In this document: piece by piece, positions 16,476 to 24,496 of the stretch
How the letters are laid out: each line of letters opens with the position of its first letter
Numbering within the stretch: position 1 is the stretch's first letter
NCBI RefSeq assembly: GCF_006539985.1
Contig: NZ_BJOB01000018.1
Coordinates: forward strand, 1-49,812
From: Kurthia gibsonii
GTDB lineage: Bacteria; Bacillota; Bacilli; Bacillales_A; Planococcaceae
Direction: 5' to 3'
DNA length: 49,812 nt
Made by a program: the position numbers and the translations under genes
Notes under the pieces: generated by a model
The model's database searches: none
What the model saw: the letters and a program-made list of their open reading frames with translations, nothing else
What the model was told of the DNA's origin: nothing

Positions 16476-16905
16476 ATATAATTGGAACCCACAACTCAAC
16501 GGATTCCTCACCTGTTTCCTTATTATATGCATATTGCTCTAAAATCGGTGCCTTTCGAAAACGAAAATAATCCGCTTGACGAATGCGATGAAAGAAAACA
16601 AAAGCATCATACTTTTCATTTGTACTCGTCGCAATTACATAACGCCCTGACGAGATCACGACATCTTCTGCGTTCTCAAGTGGAATTGTTGAAGCCCCCA
16701 CAATTCCTGCATAATAAGCTGCGACACTTAATTCCTCGTGTTCTTTCGGAAAGAATACACCATACGTCACTCTCGGTACACGATGTTGTATTTTTAAAGC
16801 TTGGTTTAACTTCTTTCGCACCTCCATAATTGATGCTTGCGTCACCACATTCGTACGAAAACCGCGAATTCTAAACCCTATCTGTTCCTCTATCCGTACA
16901 TACAT
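16474..16905 (-). CDS. GyrI-like / AraC effector-binding domain protein
   Basis: 143 residues forming one stand-alone effector-binding domain: paired beta strands (VRIEEQIGFRIRGFRTNV, then YGVFFPKE, AAYYAGIVGAS, VVISSGRYVIATS) and the closing AYNKETGEESVELWVPI. The last is the typical DP..E..iwiPV end of GyrI/SbmC and BmrR C-terminal domains. Such single-domain proteins bind small lipophilic ligands or act as inhibitors or hydrolases; the role here is unknown. Own terminator; no clear partner gene. Confidence 0.8.
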   Translation of the reverse strand: MYVRIEEQIGFRIRGFRTNVVTQASIMEVRKKLNQALKIQHRVPRVTYGVFFPKEHEELSVAAYYAGIVGASTIPLENAEDVVISSGRYVIATSTNEKYDAFVFFHRIRQADYFRFRKAPILEQYAYNKETGEESVELWVPII

Positions 16906-16976
16906 AACGTCTACTCCCTTGGCCTTAAACTATCCATTTAAAACAATTCGTTTCCCTTTTTAACCATTTTAAAACA

Positions 16977-18797
16977 TTATTTCTTTAAACGGAACGGAAC
17001 GGTAATTAAAATAACATTTCTCTTATAAAGTAAATAGGTACGAATTAATAAACTTGATTGATTATGCAACATATTATGCCAACCTTTTTTCACAATGAAT
17101 TGTGGCACAATAACGGAAACATAATAATTTTTTTCACATGCTTTTCTCTCCACTTTATCAATAAATTTTGTCAGTGGATTCACTAAACTACGATATGGTG
17201 AATACAATGTAACTAAACGAATGTCTGGTTGCCACTTCTTCCATTTCGCTTCAAATGCCTTTAAATCTTCCTTATCGAAAGAAACATACACTGCTACAAT
17301 CATATCGGGATTCAATGTTTTTGCATAGTTTAATGAATTACGCACCATCTTTGTAATGCCTGAAACCGGAATAATCATAACGTTCCCGTTCATCTCTGGT
17401 AACATTTCATCTGTTAGCTTCAGTTGTGGACCGATACTATCATAGTGCGATTTAATACGATGGAAGATAATGACCATAACCGGAACAAAAATGAGAATCG
17501 GCCATACATACCCGAATTTAGTAACAAAGAAAATGGCTGCGACAGTAAATGAAATAATCGCTCCCACTGTATTGATTGTCAGTTTCCCTTGCCAGCCTTT
17601 TGGGCGTTCTCGTAACCATTTTCGTATCATTCCTGCCTGTGCCAGTGTAAATGGAATGAATACACCTGTCGCATAGAGTGGAATAAGACTCTCCGTCTTC
17701 CCCCCAAATAAAATGATTAAGACAATCGCGCCAATTCCTAGTAAAACAATCCCATTGGAATAACCTAAACGGTCACCACGTACTTGGAACATACGCGGAA
17801 TATAGCCATCTTTTGAAAGATTAACAGCGAGTAATGGAAAAGCTGAGAAACCTGTATTAGCAGCCAATATCAAAATTAAGGCTGTTATTCCTTGAATAAT
17901 GAAATAGAAAACCCCTCTACCTACACTTTCCTGTGCAATTTGAGATACAACTGTCTGATGTCCATTCGGTGTTACACCGTAATAGTACGCTAGAAACACA
18001 ATGCCTGAAAAAAGAAGAGCGAGTAAACCACCCATCGCTAACAATGTTTTTGTCGCATTGACAGGCTCAGGCTTTTTAAAATTAGGAATCGCATTAGAGA
18101 TTGCTTCAACACCTGTTAAAGCCGAACTACCAGAAGCAAAAGCTTTTAGTAATAAAAAAAGTGTAACCCCAGCAACTGGTGTTCCAATTGCTGTATGATT
18201 CGTTGTCGGTACTTCACCATTTAGAATACGATAAATACCTATGCCAATTAAAATGAATAACGACAAAACAAACAGATACACTGGATAGGCTAAAATCGTT
18301 GCTGATTCCGTTACACCTCGTAAATTTAAAATCGTCAAGATGATGACGAATACTATTGCCATCTCAACATTGTAATCATGAAACGTTGGAAAAGCGGATG
18401 TAATCGCATCCGCTCCTGCTGAAACACTTACTGCAACGGTTAAGATATAATCAACAAGTAAGGCGCCCCCTGCGACTAAACCTGCATTCTTCCCAATATT
18501 TTCTTTTGAGACGACATATGCGCCACCACCATGTGGATAAGCATGAATCACTTGTCTATATGAAAAAATCAGTGCGACCAATAAGACAATTACACCGACA
18601 GCGATTGGAATGGAGTACCAAAATGCAGCTGCACCAACAGCCATTAATACGATGAGAATTTGTTCTGGTCCATACGCGACAGACGACAATGCATCTGAAG
18701 ATAAAATCGCAAGTGCCTTTGTTTTACTTAACCTTTGATCCATCAACTCAGTTGATTTTAATGGGCGACCAATCACATATCTTTTCCATAAACCCAT
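16977..18797 (-). CDS. kimA: High-affinity potassium importer KimA (YdaO)
   Basis: 606 residues against 607 in B. subtilis KimA, and recognisably similar from end to end. The first 450 residues form an APC-type permease of about 12 helices (LSSDALSSVAYGPEQIL, YPHGGGAYVVSKENIG, SGSSALTGVEAISNAIP). The last 150 form the cytoplasmic domain (VMIIPVSGITKMVRNSLNYAKTL... ending VPFRLKK). KimA is a proton-coupled K+ importer active at low potassium and is shut down when c-di-AMP rises. A c-di-AMP riboswitch lies in its leader, which supports the call. GAAGGAGAAG precedes the ATG. No convincing terminator was seen downstream. Confidence 0.96.
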   Translation of the reverse strand: MGLWKRYVIGRPLKSTELMDQRLSKTKALAILSSDALSSVAYGPEQILIVLMAVGAAAFWYSIPIAVGVIVLLVALIFSYRQVIHAYPHGGGAYVVSKENIGKNAGLVAGGALLVDYILTVAVSVSAGADAITSAFPTFHDYNVEMAIVFVIILTILNLRGVTESATILAYPVYLFVLSLFILIGIGIYRILNGEVPTTNHTAIGTPVAGVTLFLLLKAFASGSSALTGVEAISNAIPNFKKPEPVNATKTLLAMGGLLALLFSGIVFLAYYYGVTPNGHQTVVSQIAQESVGRGVFYFIIQGITALILILAANTGFSAFPLLAVNLSKDGYIPRMFQVRGDRLGYSNGIVLLGIGAIVLIILFGGKTESLIPLYATGVFIPFTLAQAGMIRKWLRERPKGWQGKLTINTVGAIISFTVAAIFFVTKFGYVWPILIFVPVMVIIFHRIKSHYDSIGPQLKLTDEMLPEMNGNVMIIPVSGITKMVRNSLNYAKTLNPDMIVAVYVSFDKEDLKAFEAKWKKWQPDIRLVTLYSPYRSLVNPLTKFIDKVERKACEKNYYVSVIVPQFIVKKGWHNMLHNQSSLLIRTYLLYKRNVILITVPFRLKK

Positions 18798-18851
18798 TTT
18801 TCACACTTCTCCTTCATACGTTTCAAACTCCATGATTCGCTAAAAAGAATA

Positions 18852-18890
18852 CAAAAAAGCCTACAGGCACGAGAAATAGACCTGTAGACA
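18852..18890 (-). terminator. Expression-platform terminator of the c-di-AMP riboswitch
   Basis: The stem CTACAGG/CCTGTAG, extended by one to two pairs, is followed by six T on the minus strand. It lies between the aptamer and kimA. Confidence 0.88.
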
Positions 18891-18901
18891 AGTAATTTTT
18901 T

Positions 18902-19055
18902 GCCTAACAAGTTTCCATCTCTTCTCTGTAACGCTTACGAGGTTAGCTGTCGGATTCGGGCTGAGAGTAGCCCTACCTTTTTCAAAAGGATTCACCCCAA
19001 GGAATTCAATTCCATCTTGATGTGGTTCCCCCGCGTTTTTTAACTTCAGCGATTT
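18902..19055 (-). promoter_or_regulatory. c-di-AMP riboswitch (ydaO/yuaA class)
   Basis: Conserved blocks read in order on the minus strand: ATCGCTGAAGTTA, CGGGGGAACCA, TTGGGGTGAAT, GTAGGGCTACTCTCAGCCC, GAATCCGACAGCTAACCTCG, TAAGCGT and the closing AGAGATGGAAAC. This is the ydaO consensus and it precedes kimA, the gene that named the class. It is an OFF switch: c-di-AMP stabilises the aptamer and favours the terminator at 18852-18890. Confidence 0.95.
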
Positions 19056-19086
19056 AGAAATTTGAAACTTTTTAAATTGTGTTGTA

Positions 19087-19115
19087 ATAATACTCCCACT
19101 TACGTCATTTGTAAA
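19087..19115 (-). promoter_or_regulatory. Promoter of the kimA riboswitch transcript
   Basis: TTTACA and TATTAT on the minus strand separated by exactly 17 bases. The -35 box lies 4 bases past the stop of the upstream MFS gene. Confidence 0.6.
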
Positions 19116-19118
19116 TAT

Positions 19119-20363
19119 TTAAGTTGGATTTTTTTCGTAAATTCTTAGCGCGCGGTTTGCATAGTGCATCATGAGTAAGAATAAAATGAAAGCAATTCCT
19201 ACGAATAAAAATTTTGCGTCAATAAAATCAAATAATGCACCGAATAATAAAGAGCCTATCGGGCCCATGCCGACAGAGACCGTTTCAATCAGTCCAAATA
19301 CACGTCCACGATAATGATCTTCTACCGAACGCTGAATGAGTACGCCAATCGGGGTATTCGAGCAAATATTCATTGCGGATATACTGAATAAAACCATCAT
19401 ATAAAAAACAAAAGTTAGCTCTTTTGAAAAATCGAAAAAGAGTGGAATTGCGATACTTCCAATGAACATACAAGCGAGAATAACTGCACGTCGAATGAAA
19501 ATAAGTGGTCTTCGTAAATCACTACAAACAGATAAATAAATGGATGCAATTAACATTCCAACAGCACCTGCTCCTTGTATAATCCCTACATTCGTAGAAG
19601 GCATTTTTAATTGCTCTACAAGGATAAAAACAATGCCTACACTAATTGCTGAATTGAAGAAGTTTAACCAAATATTCATCCATAAAAGAGACTTCACAAG
19701 TGGTTTTTCTTTTAAATACTTTACCCCTTCTTTCATACTTCGTAGCATGCTTTCTTTTTCACGTTTTTGATGTTGTTCAAATAATGTAAAATCCATTGTA
19801 GCTTCTAAAATTAACGCGATAAAATAAGCGACTGCCATCGAAATTAAGAATACTTGCATCGAGACAAAACCATATAACATCCCCCCGATAACAGGTCCAC
19901 CAATCCCGCCGATTGAATAGGAAATCTGATTAAATGATAACGCTTTTTGTAGACGCTTTTTCCCCACCATATTAGGGATAGCACTTGAAAATGCTACGCC
20001 ATTAAATGCACCAATCGTTGAGAAAATAGCAGTAATTGTATAAATTGCCATAACAGATAAACCAAATAACCATGTATATATAATTAATAAAACAACAGAT
20101 AACGTAATACCTGTCATACTTGCGATAACAATTCTTTTTTTCGGAAAACGATCCGCGACATATCCTGCAAATGGCGCAGCCAATGCACGCGGTACAACAT
20201 TAAATACGATATTCGTTGCGAATGACAGTGCCGAGCCTGTAATTGATAATATATAGAGACTAATACCAAAGCTGAATACCGTAAAACCAAGAGATGTAAG
20301 CATTTTACTAATAAAAAAAGTAATTAAATTACGCGTTGCACGCCTTTCAATTTGAAAATCCAC
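19119..20363 (-). CDS. MFS permease (MFS_3/macrolide-efflux-like)
   Basis: 414 residues, about 12 helices. The loop 2-3 motif is visible as GYVADRFPKKRIVI (about 66-79), and the central cytoplasmic loop is charged (EQHQKREKESMLRSMKEGVKYL). The closing RGRVFGLIETVSVGMGPIGSLLFG is typical of the MFS_3 group that includes macrolide efflux proteins; substrate not predictable. Starts at GTG 20363 with AAGGAGGGC upstream. No hairpin separates its stop from the kimA promoter, so its transcript should run into the c-di-AMP riboswitch. Confidence 0.87.
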   Translation of the reverse strand: MDFQIERRATRNLITFFISKMLTSLGFTVFSFGISLYILSITGSALSFATNIVFNVVPRALAAPFAGYVADRFPKKRIVIASMTGITLSVVLLIIYTWLFGLSVMAIYTITAIFSTIGAFNGVAFSSAIPNMVGKKRLQKALSFNQISYSIGGIGGPVIGGMLYGFVSMQVFLISMAVAYFIALILEATMDFTLFEQHQKREKESMLRSMKEGVKYLKEKPLVKSLLWMNIWLNFFNSAISVGIVFILVEQLKMPSTNVGIIQGAGAVGMLIASIYLSVCSDLRRPLIFIRRAVILACMFIGSIAIPLFFDFSKELTFVFYMMVLFSISAMNICSNTPIGVLIQRSVEDHYRGRVFGLIETVSVGMGPIGSLLFGALFDFIDAKFLFVGIAFILFLLMMHYANRALRIYEKNPT

Positions 20364-20432
20364 AGATGCCCTCCTTTATTTCGGTTATCGTAATATTTTA
20401 CCAGATACAGTCATTCTGTAAAGAGGATTTAG

Positions 20433-20462
20433 TTGGCAGACACACACTTTCCGTATTATATT
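20433..20462 (+). promoter_or_regulatory. Possible promoter of hssRS
   Basis: TTGGCA and TATATT with an 18-base spacer, about 33 bases before the hssR start. A shorter-spaced TATTAT is an alternative -10. Confidence 0.35.
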
Positions 20463-20494
20463 GACACTATAGATGAAAAAAAGGAGTTTTAAAT

Positions 20495-21169
20495 ATGACG
20501 ACTATTTTAATTGTCGATGATGACTCACGCATTGTAGAACTAGTGGAAACACATCTACTCGAAAAAGGCTATCAAACAATCAGAGCAGCAAATGGTATGG
20601 ACGCATTGGATCAACTAAAAAAACATAGCTGTGACTTGGCAATTGTTGATGTTATGATGCCCTTCATGGACGGTTTACAACTCACAAAAGAGATTCGAAA
20701 AAAATACAATATCCCGATTTTATTATTAACAGCGAAAGACCAAATAACAGATAAAGAAGCAGGTTATGAAGCAGGTACAGACGATTATCTCGTCAAACCA
20801 TTCGAACCACTCGAACTACTATTCCGTGTTAAAGCACTTCTTCGTCGCTATGATGTACAAGAAGATACATTACTTCGCATCGGAAATATTACGGTGAATA
20901 CGAACACATTTGAAGTAACGGTCGATCAGCGTTCATTGTTCTTACCACCGAAAGAATTTGATTTACTTGTTTATTTTATTCAGCATAAAAAACAAATTTT
21001 AAGTCGCGATCAATTGATTGAACAAGTATGGGGCGCTGATTTTTCAGGAGATGAGCGTACAGTTGATGTACATGTAAAACGTCTGCGCGAACACTTTAAA
21101 GAGATTTCGCCTTTCGTTCAAATTAAGACGATTCGCGGCATTGGTTACATGTTGGAGGAAACAGAATGA
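20495..21169 (+). CDS. hssR: Heme-response regulator HssR (OmpR family)
   Basis: 224 residues, the same length as S. aureus HssR. Receiver domain: acidic D8-D10, phospho-acceptor D52 in IVDVMMPFMDG, T79 and K101 (LVKPFEP). Winged-helix domain from about 125, with the HssR-like run GDERTVDVHVKRLREHFK and the final TIRGIGYML. It is followed by an HssS-like kinase overlapping by ATGA, and then by hrtBA, which supports the assignment. It should activate hrtBA when heme accumulates. AAGGAG is placed 8 bases before the ATG. Confidence 0.87.
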   Translation: MTTILIVDDDSRIVELVETHLLEKGYQTIRAANGMDALDQLKKHSCDLAIVDVMMPFMDGLQLTKEIRKKYNIPILLLTAKDQITDKEAGYEAGTDDYLVKPFEPLELLFRVKALLRRYDVQEDTLLRIGNITVNTNTFEVTVDQRSLFLPPKEFDLLVYFIQHKKQILSRDQLIEQVWGADFSGDERTVDVHVKRLREHFKEISPFVQIKTIRGIGYMLEETE

Positions 21170-22554
21170 AGTCGCTCTATACAAAATTTGTTGTTTATAC
21201 AGTAGCGATTATGATTGGTAGTGGTGTCATTGCCTTTCTCATTTCAAATGGTTATTATCAACAAAAGCTAAAGCCAGTAAATGATGCAAAGAATACACGA
21301 ATTGCACTCGATATTGCAGAATTTGCAGATCGTCATCCAGATATGAACTTAACCGAATATCTCGAAAATACAGCGGCAGTTGGCTATCAATTTTACCTCG
21401 TAAAGCCTGATTTAAAAGGTGAATTTTTCGGCTCAGATTTCCGTGAAAAAAATCTAAGTAAAAAAGAAATCGAATCAGTTTTAGACGGTAATATCTTTCA
21501 TGGTATTCAAAACTTCCCTCAATCCACCTTTGTTACAGGGTTCTTTGCGAATGAATTGCAAAACTCGATTGGTGTTCCTTTAAAGCATGACGGCAAAAAC
21601 TATGCACTCTTTATTCGCCCTGATATTAAACTACTCTTTGGCGAAATGCATATTCTCTTTGGTATTCTCTTTGTTCTCACGATTGCACTTAGTATTGTTT
21701 TTGTATTCATTAGCACAAAATATTTAGTGAAGCCGATTCGCACATTAACGTCTGCAACACAACAACTCGCTAATGGTAAATTTGATGTAGCATTGAATGT
21801 GACACACCGCGATGAAATTGGACAGCTTGCAAAAAGCTTTACACATATGGCAGAACAACTTGAAAAAAATGAAACCACACGTAAAGAATTCATCTCCAAT
21901 GTGTCGCATGATATTCAATCACCATTATCTAATATCAAAGGCTATACGAACTTATTAGAAAAAGAAGATTTACCAGAAGAACAAAAGAAACAATATATCG
22001 AAGTCATTAACCGTGAGATTACACGACTATCTGAATTAACGAAACAACTTCTTCTTCTCACATCGCTCGATCAAAATAAATCAATGATTCAACCAACTGA
22101 AGTTGATATTGCGCAGCAAATTCGTTCACTCATCAGACAGTACCAATGGCAAATTGGCGAAAAAGGATTAATGGTCGGTTACACACTCCCTTCTTCTTGC
22201 GTCATTGAAGGCGATGCAACTTTCCTAAATACCATTTTCGATAACCTTTTAACGAATGCGATTAAATATAATGAAGAAGGTGGGCAGATTGATGTTTCGC
22301 TTCGTGAAACAGACTCGCGTGTTATTCTACAATTTAAAGACACTGGAATTGGTATGACAAAAGAACAGCAAGAACGTATTTTTGACCGTTTTTATCGTGC
22401 AGATACTTCACGCACACATACTGTTACAGGAACAGGACTAGGTATGGCAATTGTGAAATCAATGGTACAACTACATCATGGCTCTATTTCAATTGATAGT
22501 GAGTTAGATGAGGGTACAGTCTTTACTATTTCATTACCAAAACAACTAAAATAA
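21166..22554 (+). CDS. hssS: Heme-sensing histidine kinase HssS
   Basis: 462 residues: helix 1 (about 8-28), an extracellular sensor of about 130 residues, helix 2 (about 162-184), HAMP (185-238), the phospho-acceptor His about 248 in ISNVSHDIQSPLSN, the N box DNLLTNAIKYN, G1 KDTGIGM, F FDRFYRADT and G2 GTGLGMAI. The sensor contains FHGIQNF, FVTGFFANELQNSIGV and YALFIRPD, which match S. aureus HssS (YHGI, FVTGFFDN, AVFMRPD), as I recall it. Starts inside the hssR stop (ATGA). Confidence 0.88.
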   Translation: MKSLYTKFVVYTVAIMIGSGVIAFLISNGYYQQKLKPVNDAKNTRIALDIAEFADRHPDMNLTEYLENTAAVGYQFYLVKPDLKGEFFGSDFREKNLSKKEIESVLDGNIFHGIQNFPQSTFVTGFFANELQNSIGVPLKHDGKNYALFIRPDIKLLFGEMHILFGILFVLTIALSIVFVFISTKYLVKPIRTLTSATQQLANGKFDVALNVTHRDEIGQLAKSFTHMAEQLEKNETTRKEFISNVSHDIQSPLSNIKGYTNLLEKEDLPEEQKKQYIEVINREITRLSELTKQLLLLTSLDQNKSMIQPTEVDIAQQIRSLIRQYQWQIGEKGLMVGYTLPSSCVIEGDATFLNTIFDNLLTNAIKYNEEGGQIDVSLRETDSRVILQFKDTGIGMTKEQQERIFDRFYRADTSRTHTVTGTGLGMAIVKSMVQLHHGSISIDSELDEGTVFTISLPKQLK

Positions 22555-22559
22555 TCAAA

Positions 22560-22593
22560 GAAGAAATCGCTTCATCGAGCGGTTTCTTTTTAT
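22560..22593 (+). terminator. Intrinsic terminator of hssRS
   Basis: An 11-bp stem AAGAAATCGCT/AGCGGTTTCTT with one G-U, followed by a T-run. It separates hssRS from hrtBA as transcription units. Confidence 0.85.
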
Positions 22594-22615
22594 ATTCCAT
22601 TTTTTACCTCCATTT

Positions 22616-22648
22616 ATTCATATTCTATTCATATTCCGAACGTATAGT
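22616..22648 (+). promoter_or_regulatory. Putative HssR box and -10 of the hrtBA promoter
   Basis: Two exact copies of ATTCATATT separated by 2 bases (22616-22624, 22627-22635), followed by TATAGT (22643-22648). The repeat covers the -35 position. The S. aureus HssR target is recalled as GTTCATATT-N2-GTTCATATT, the same 9-bp, 2-spaced direct repeat with one base different. Confidence 0.8.
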
Positions 22649-22680
22649 AAGAGTATCAAGAAAAACGGGAGGAAAAAATT

Positions 22681-23769
22681 ATGTTTTCACTATCACTAAA
22701 AGAAATTAAATTCTTTAAATTACGTTATATCCTCATCGGGTTTATTTTATTCTTCGTTGCAGCACTTGTATTTATCATCAGTGGCTTAGCGAATGGCTTA
22801 GCGAATGATAATGCTTCATCTATGAAAAATATGAATGCTGTTTCGTATTACGTTTCAAAAGACTCCGATAATCGAATGGATCGTTCACGCTTTACAGCTA
22901 CTGACGTTGAAAAGATTAAAACGAACGATGCACAACCTTTAGGTATTCAAATGATGACATTAAAGGATAAAGAATCAAAAGAAAAATTAGACGTTACATT
23001 AATGGGAATTAACCCTAGTCAATTCTTAATGCCAAATGTTGTAGATGGCAAAACCATTTCAAACACATCAAATAATGATGTCGTTGTTGATAAGACATTA
23101 GAAAAACAAGGCGCAAAAATTGGTAACAAACTATATGCGGAAAACTCAAAAACAACATTAACAATCGTCGGTTTTACAGAAGACCAAACATATAGTCATA
23201 CACCAACAGTGATTATGAATACAGACACATGGTATAAAATCTTCGGTGGCAAAGAGAATGCTGGATTTAATGCAATTGCCCTAAAAAATGATAATGCCAC
23301 AACAAAAGCAGATGTGAAAAATGCCGTAGCTGACGGTAAATTCGTTCCAAAACAAGACCTAATCGATACAATCCCTGGTTATAGTGCTGAACAAAGCTCA
23401 TTAATGATGATGCTTGCGTTCTTAATTGTCATTGCGGTATTCGTACTTGGTGCGTTCTTCTACATCATGACAATTCAAAAAGTAAATCAATTCGGGATTT
23501 TAAAAGCGATTGGCGCAAAAAACAAATTCTTAATCGGTTCAACAATGCTACAAGTACTTGTATTATCTGTTGTCAGCATTGGCTTAGCAATTGGCTTCGC
23601 ATTCGTTTTACAACAAATCATGCCAAACGGAATTCCATTCGTCTTTGACTTTGCGTTAATTCTAAAATTCGGTGGCGCATTACTTGTTGTTTCACTATTA
23701 GGTGCTTTATTCTCAACAACAAGTATTGTGAAAGCCGATCCACTACAAGCAATGGGGAGAGCTGAATAA
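22681..23769 (+). CDS. hrtB: Heme exporter permease HrtB (FtsX family)
   Basis: 362 residues with the FtsX/MacB layout: helix 1 (about 15-38), an extracellular domain of about 200 residues, and three helices in the last 120. The pieces LKEIKFFKLRYILIGFI, FISGLANGLA, AFFYIMTIQKVNQFGILKAIGAKN and KADPLQAMGRAE match S. aureus HrtB (YVMTIQKISQIGILKAIG, KVDPIEAIGGAE) from memory. It exports excess heme together with HrtA. GGGAGG precedes the ATG. One-base overlap with hrtA. The gene order is permease-then-ATPase, and co-directional with hssRS, unlike the divergent S. aureus arrangement. Confidence 0.9.
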   Translation: MFSLSLKEIKFFKLRYILIGFILFFVAALVFIISGLANGLANDNASSMKNMNAVSYYVSKDSDNRMDRSRFTATDVEKIKTNDAQPLGIQMMTLKDKESKEKLDVTLMGINPSQFLMPNVVDGKTISNTSNNDVVVDKTLEKQGAKIGNKLYAENSKTTLTIVGFTEDQTYSHTPTVIMNTDTWYKIFGGKENAGFNAIALKNDNATTKADVKNAVADGKFVPKQDLIDTIPGYSAEQSSLMMMLAFLIVIAVFVLGAFFYIMTIQKVNQFGILKAIGAKNKFLIGSTMLQVLVLSVVSIGLAIGFAFVLQQIMPNGIPFVFDFALILKFGGALLVVSLLGALFSTTSIVKADPLQAMGRAE

Positions 23770-24449
23770 TGAATACACCATTACAACTTGTCAATATTCA
23801 AAAACATTTTAAAGATGGCGATAACGAAATCGAGATTTTAAAAGACTTAAACTTGAGCGTAGAAAAAGGCGAGTTTGTCGCAGTTGTCGGTCCATCAGGT
23901 TCAGGGAAAAGTACGGTATTATCCATCGCAGGTGCTTTACAAAGTGCCGATGGTGGTGAAGTCGTAATCAACGGTCGCGATATTAACCAATATAGCGATA
24001 AAGATAAATCGGACGTGCGTTTAAAATCAATCGGCTACATTTTCCAAGCAGCTAATCTTGTACCATTTTTAAATGTGTACGATCAATTAAAGCTTGTGAC
24101 TGAACTTGCAGGTGATTGGAATGACGAAACGAAAAAACGTGCAGATGATTTATTAGAATCAGTTGGTTTAGCAAATAAAGCGAAAAAGACAGTTCAACAT
24201 TTATCAGGCGGCGAAAAACAGCGTGTTGCAATCGCACGTGCTTTCATGAACGACCCTGATATCATCCTTGCCGACGAACCAACTGCGGCACTTGATGCCA
24301 ATCGTAGTAAAGAGATTGTTGAATTAATCGCTAAAGAAGTTCACGATAAAAATAAAGCAGCCATCATGGTAACACATGATGAATCTGTCCTTCACTACTG
24401 CGATAAAATTTATGAAGTTCACGACAAAAAATTAAGATTACGTAAATAA
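23769..24449 (+). CDS. hrtA: Heme exporter ATPase HrtA (ABC)
   Basis: 226 residues, LolD/MacB-type ATPase with all motifs intact: Walker A GPSGSGKST (about 42-50), Q-loop IFQAANLVPFLNV, signature LSGGEKQRVAIARA, Walker B IILADEPTAALD and H-loop MVTHDE. It powers heme export by HrtB, whose gene it overlaps (TAATG). Its intact motifs contrast with the degenerate ATPase at 45734. It ends at a bidirectional terminator. Confidence 0.92.
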   Translation: MNTPLQLVNIQKHFKDGDNEIEILKDLNLSVEKGEFVAVVGPSGSGKSTVLSIAGALQSADGGEVVINGRDINQYSDKDKSDVRLKSIGYIFQAANLVPFLNVYDQLKLVTELAGDWNDETKKRADDLLESVGLANKAKKTVQHLSGGEKQRVAIARAFMNDPDIILADEPTAALDANRSKEIVELIAKEVHDKNKAAIMVTHDESVLHYCDKIYEVHDKKLRLRK

Positions 24450-24496
24450 CAAAAAGAGCCGAATCCATTATTTCAAAATGGGTTCAGCTCTTTTTT
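24450..24496. terminator. Bidirectional terminator between hrtA and cydC
   Basis: AAAAAGAGC and GCTCTTTTTT arms with a GAA/TTC and CCA/TGG inner stem. A-run and T-run flank both sides. Confidence 0.88.
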
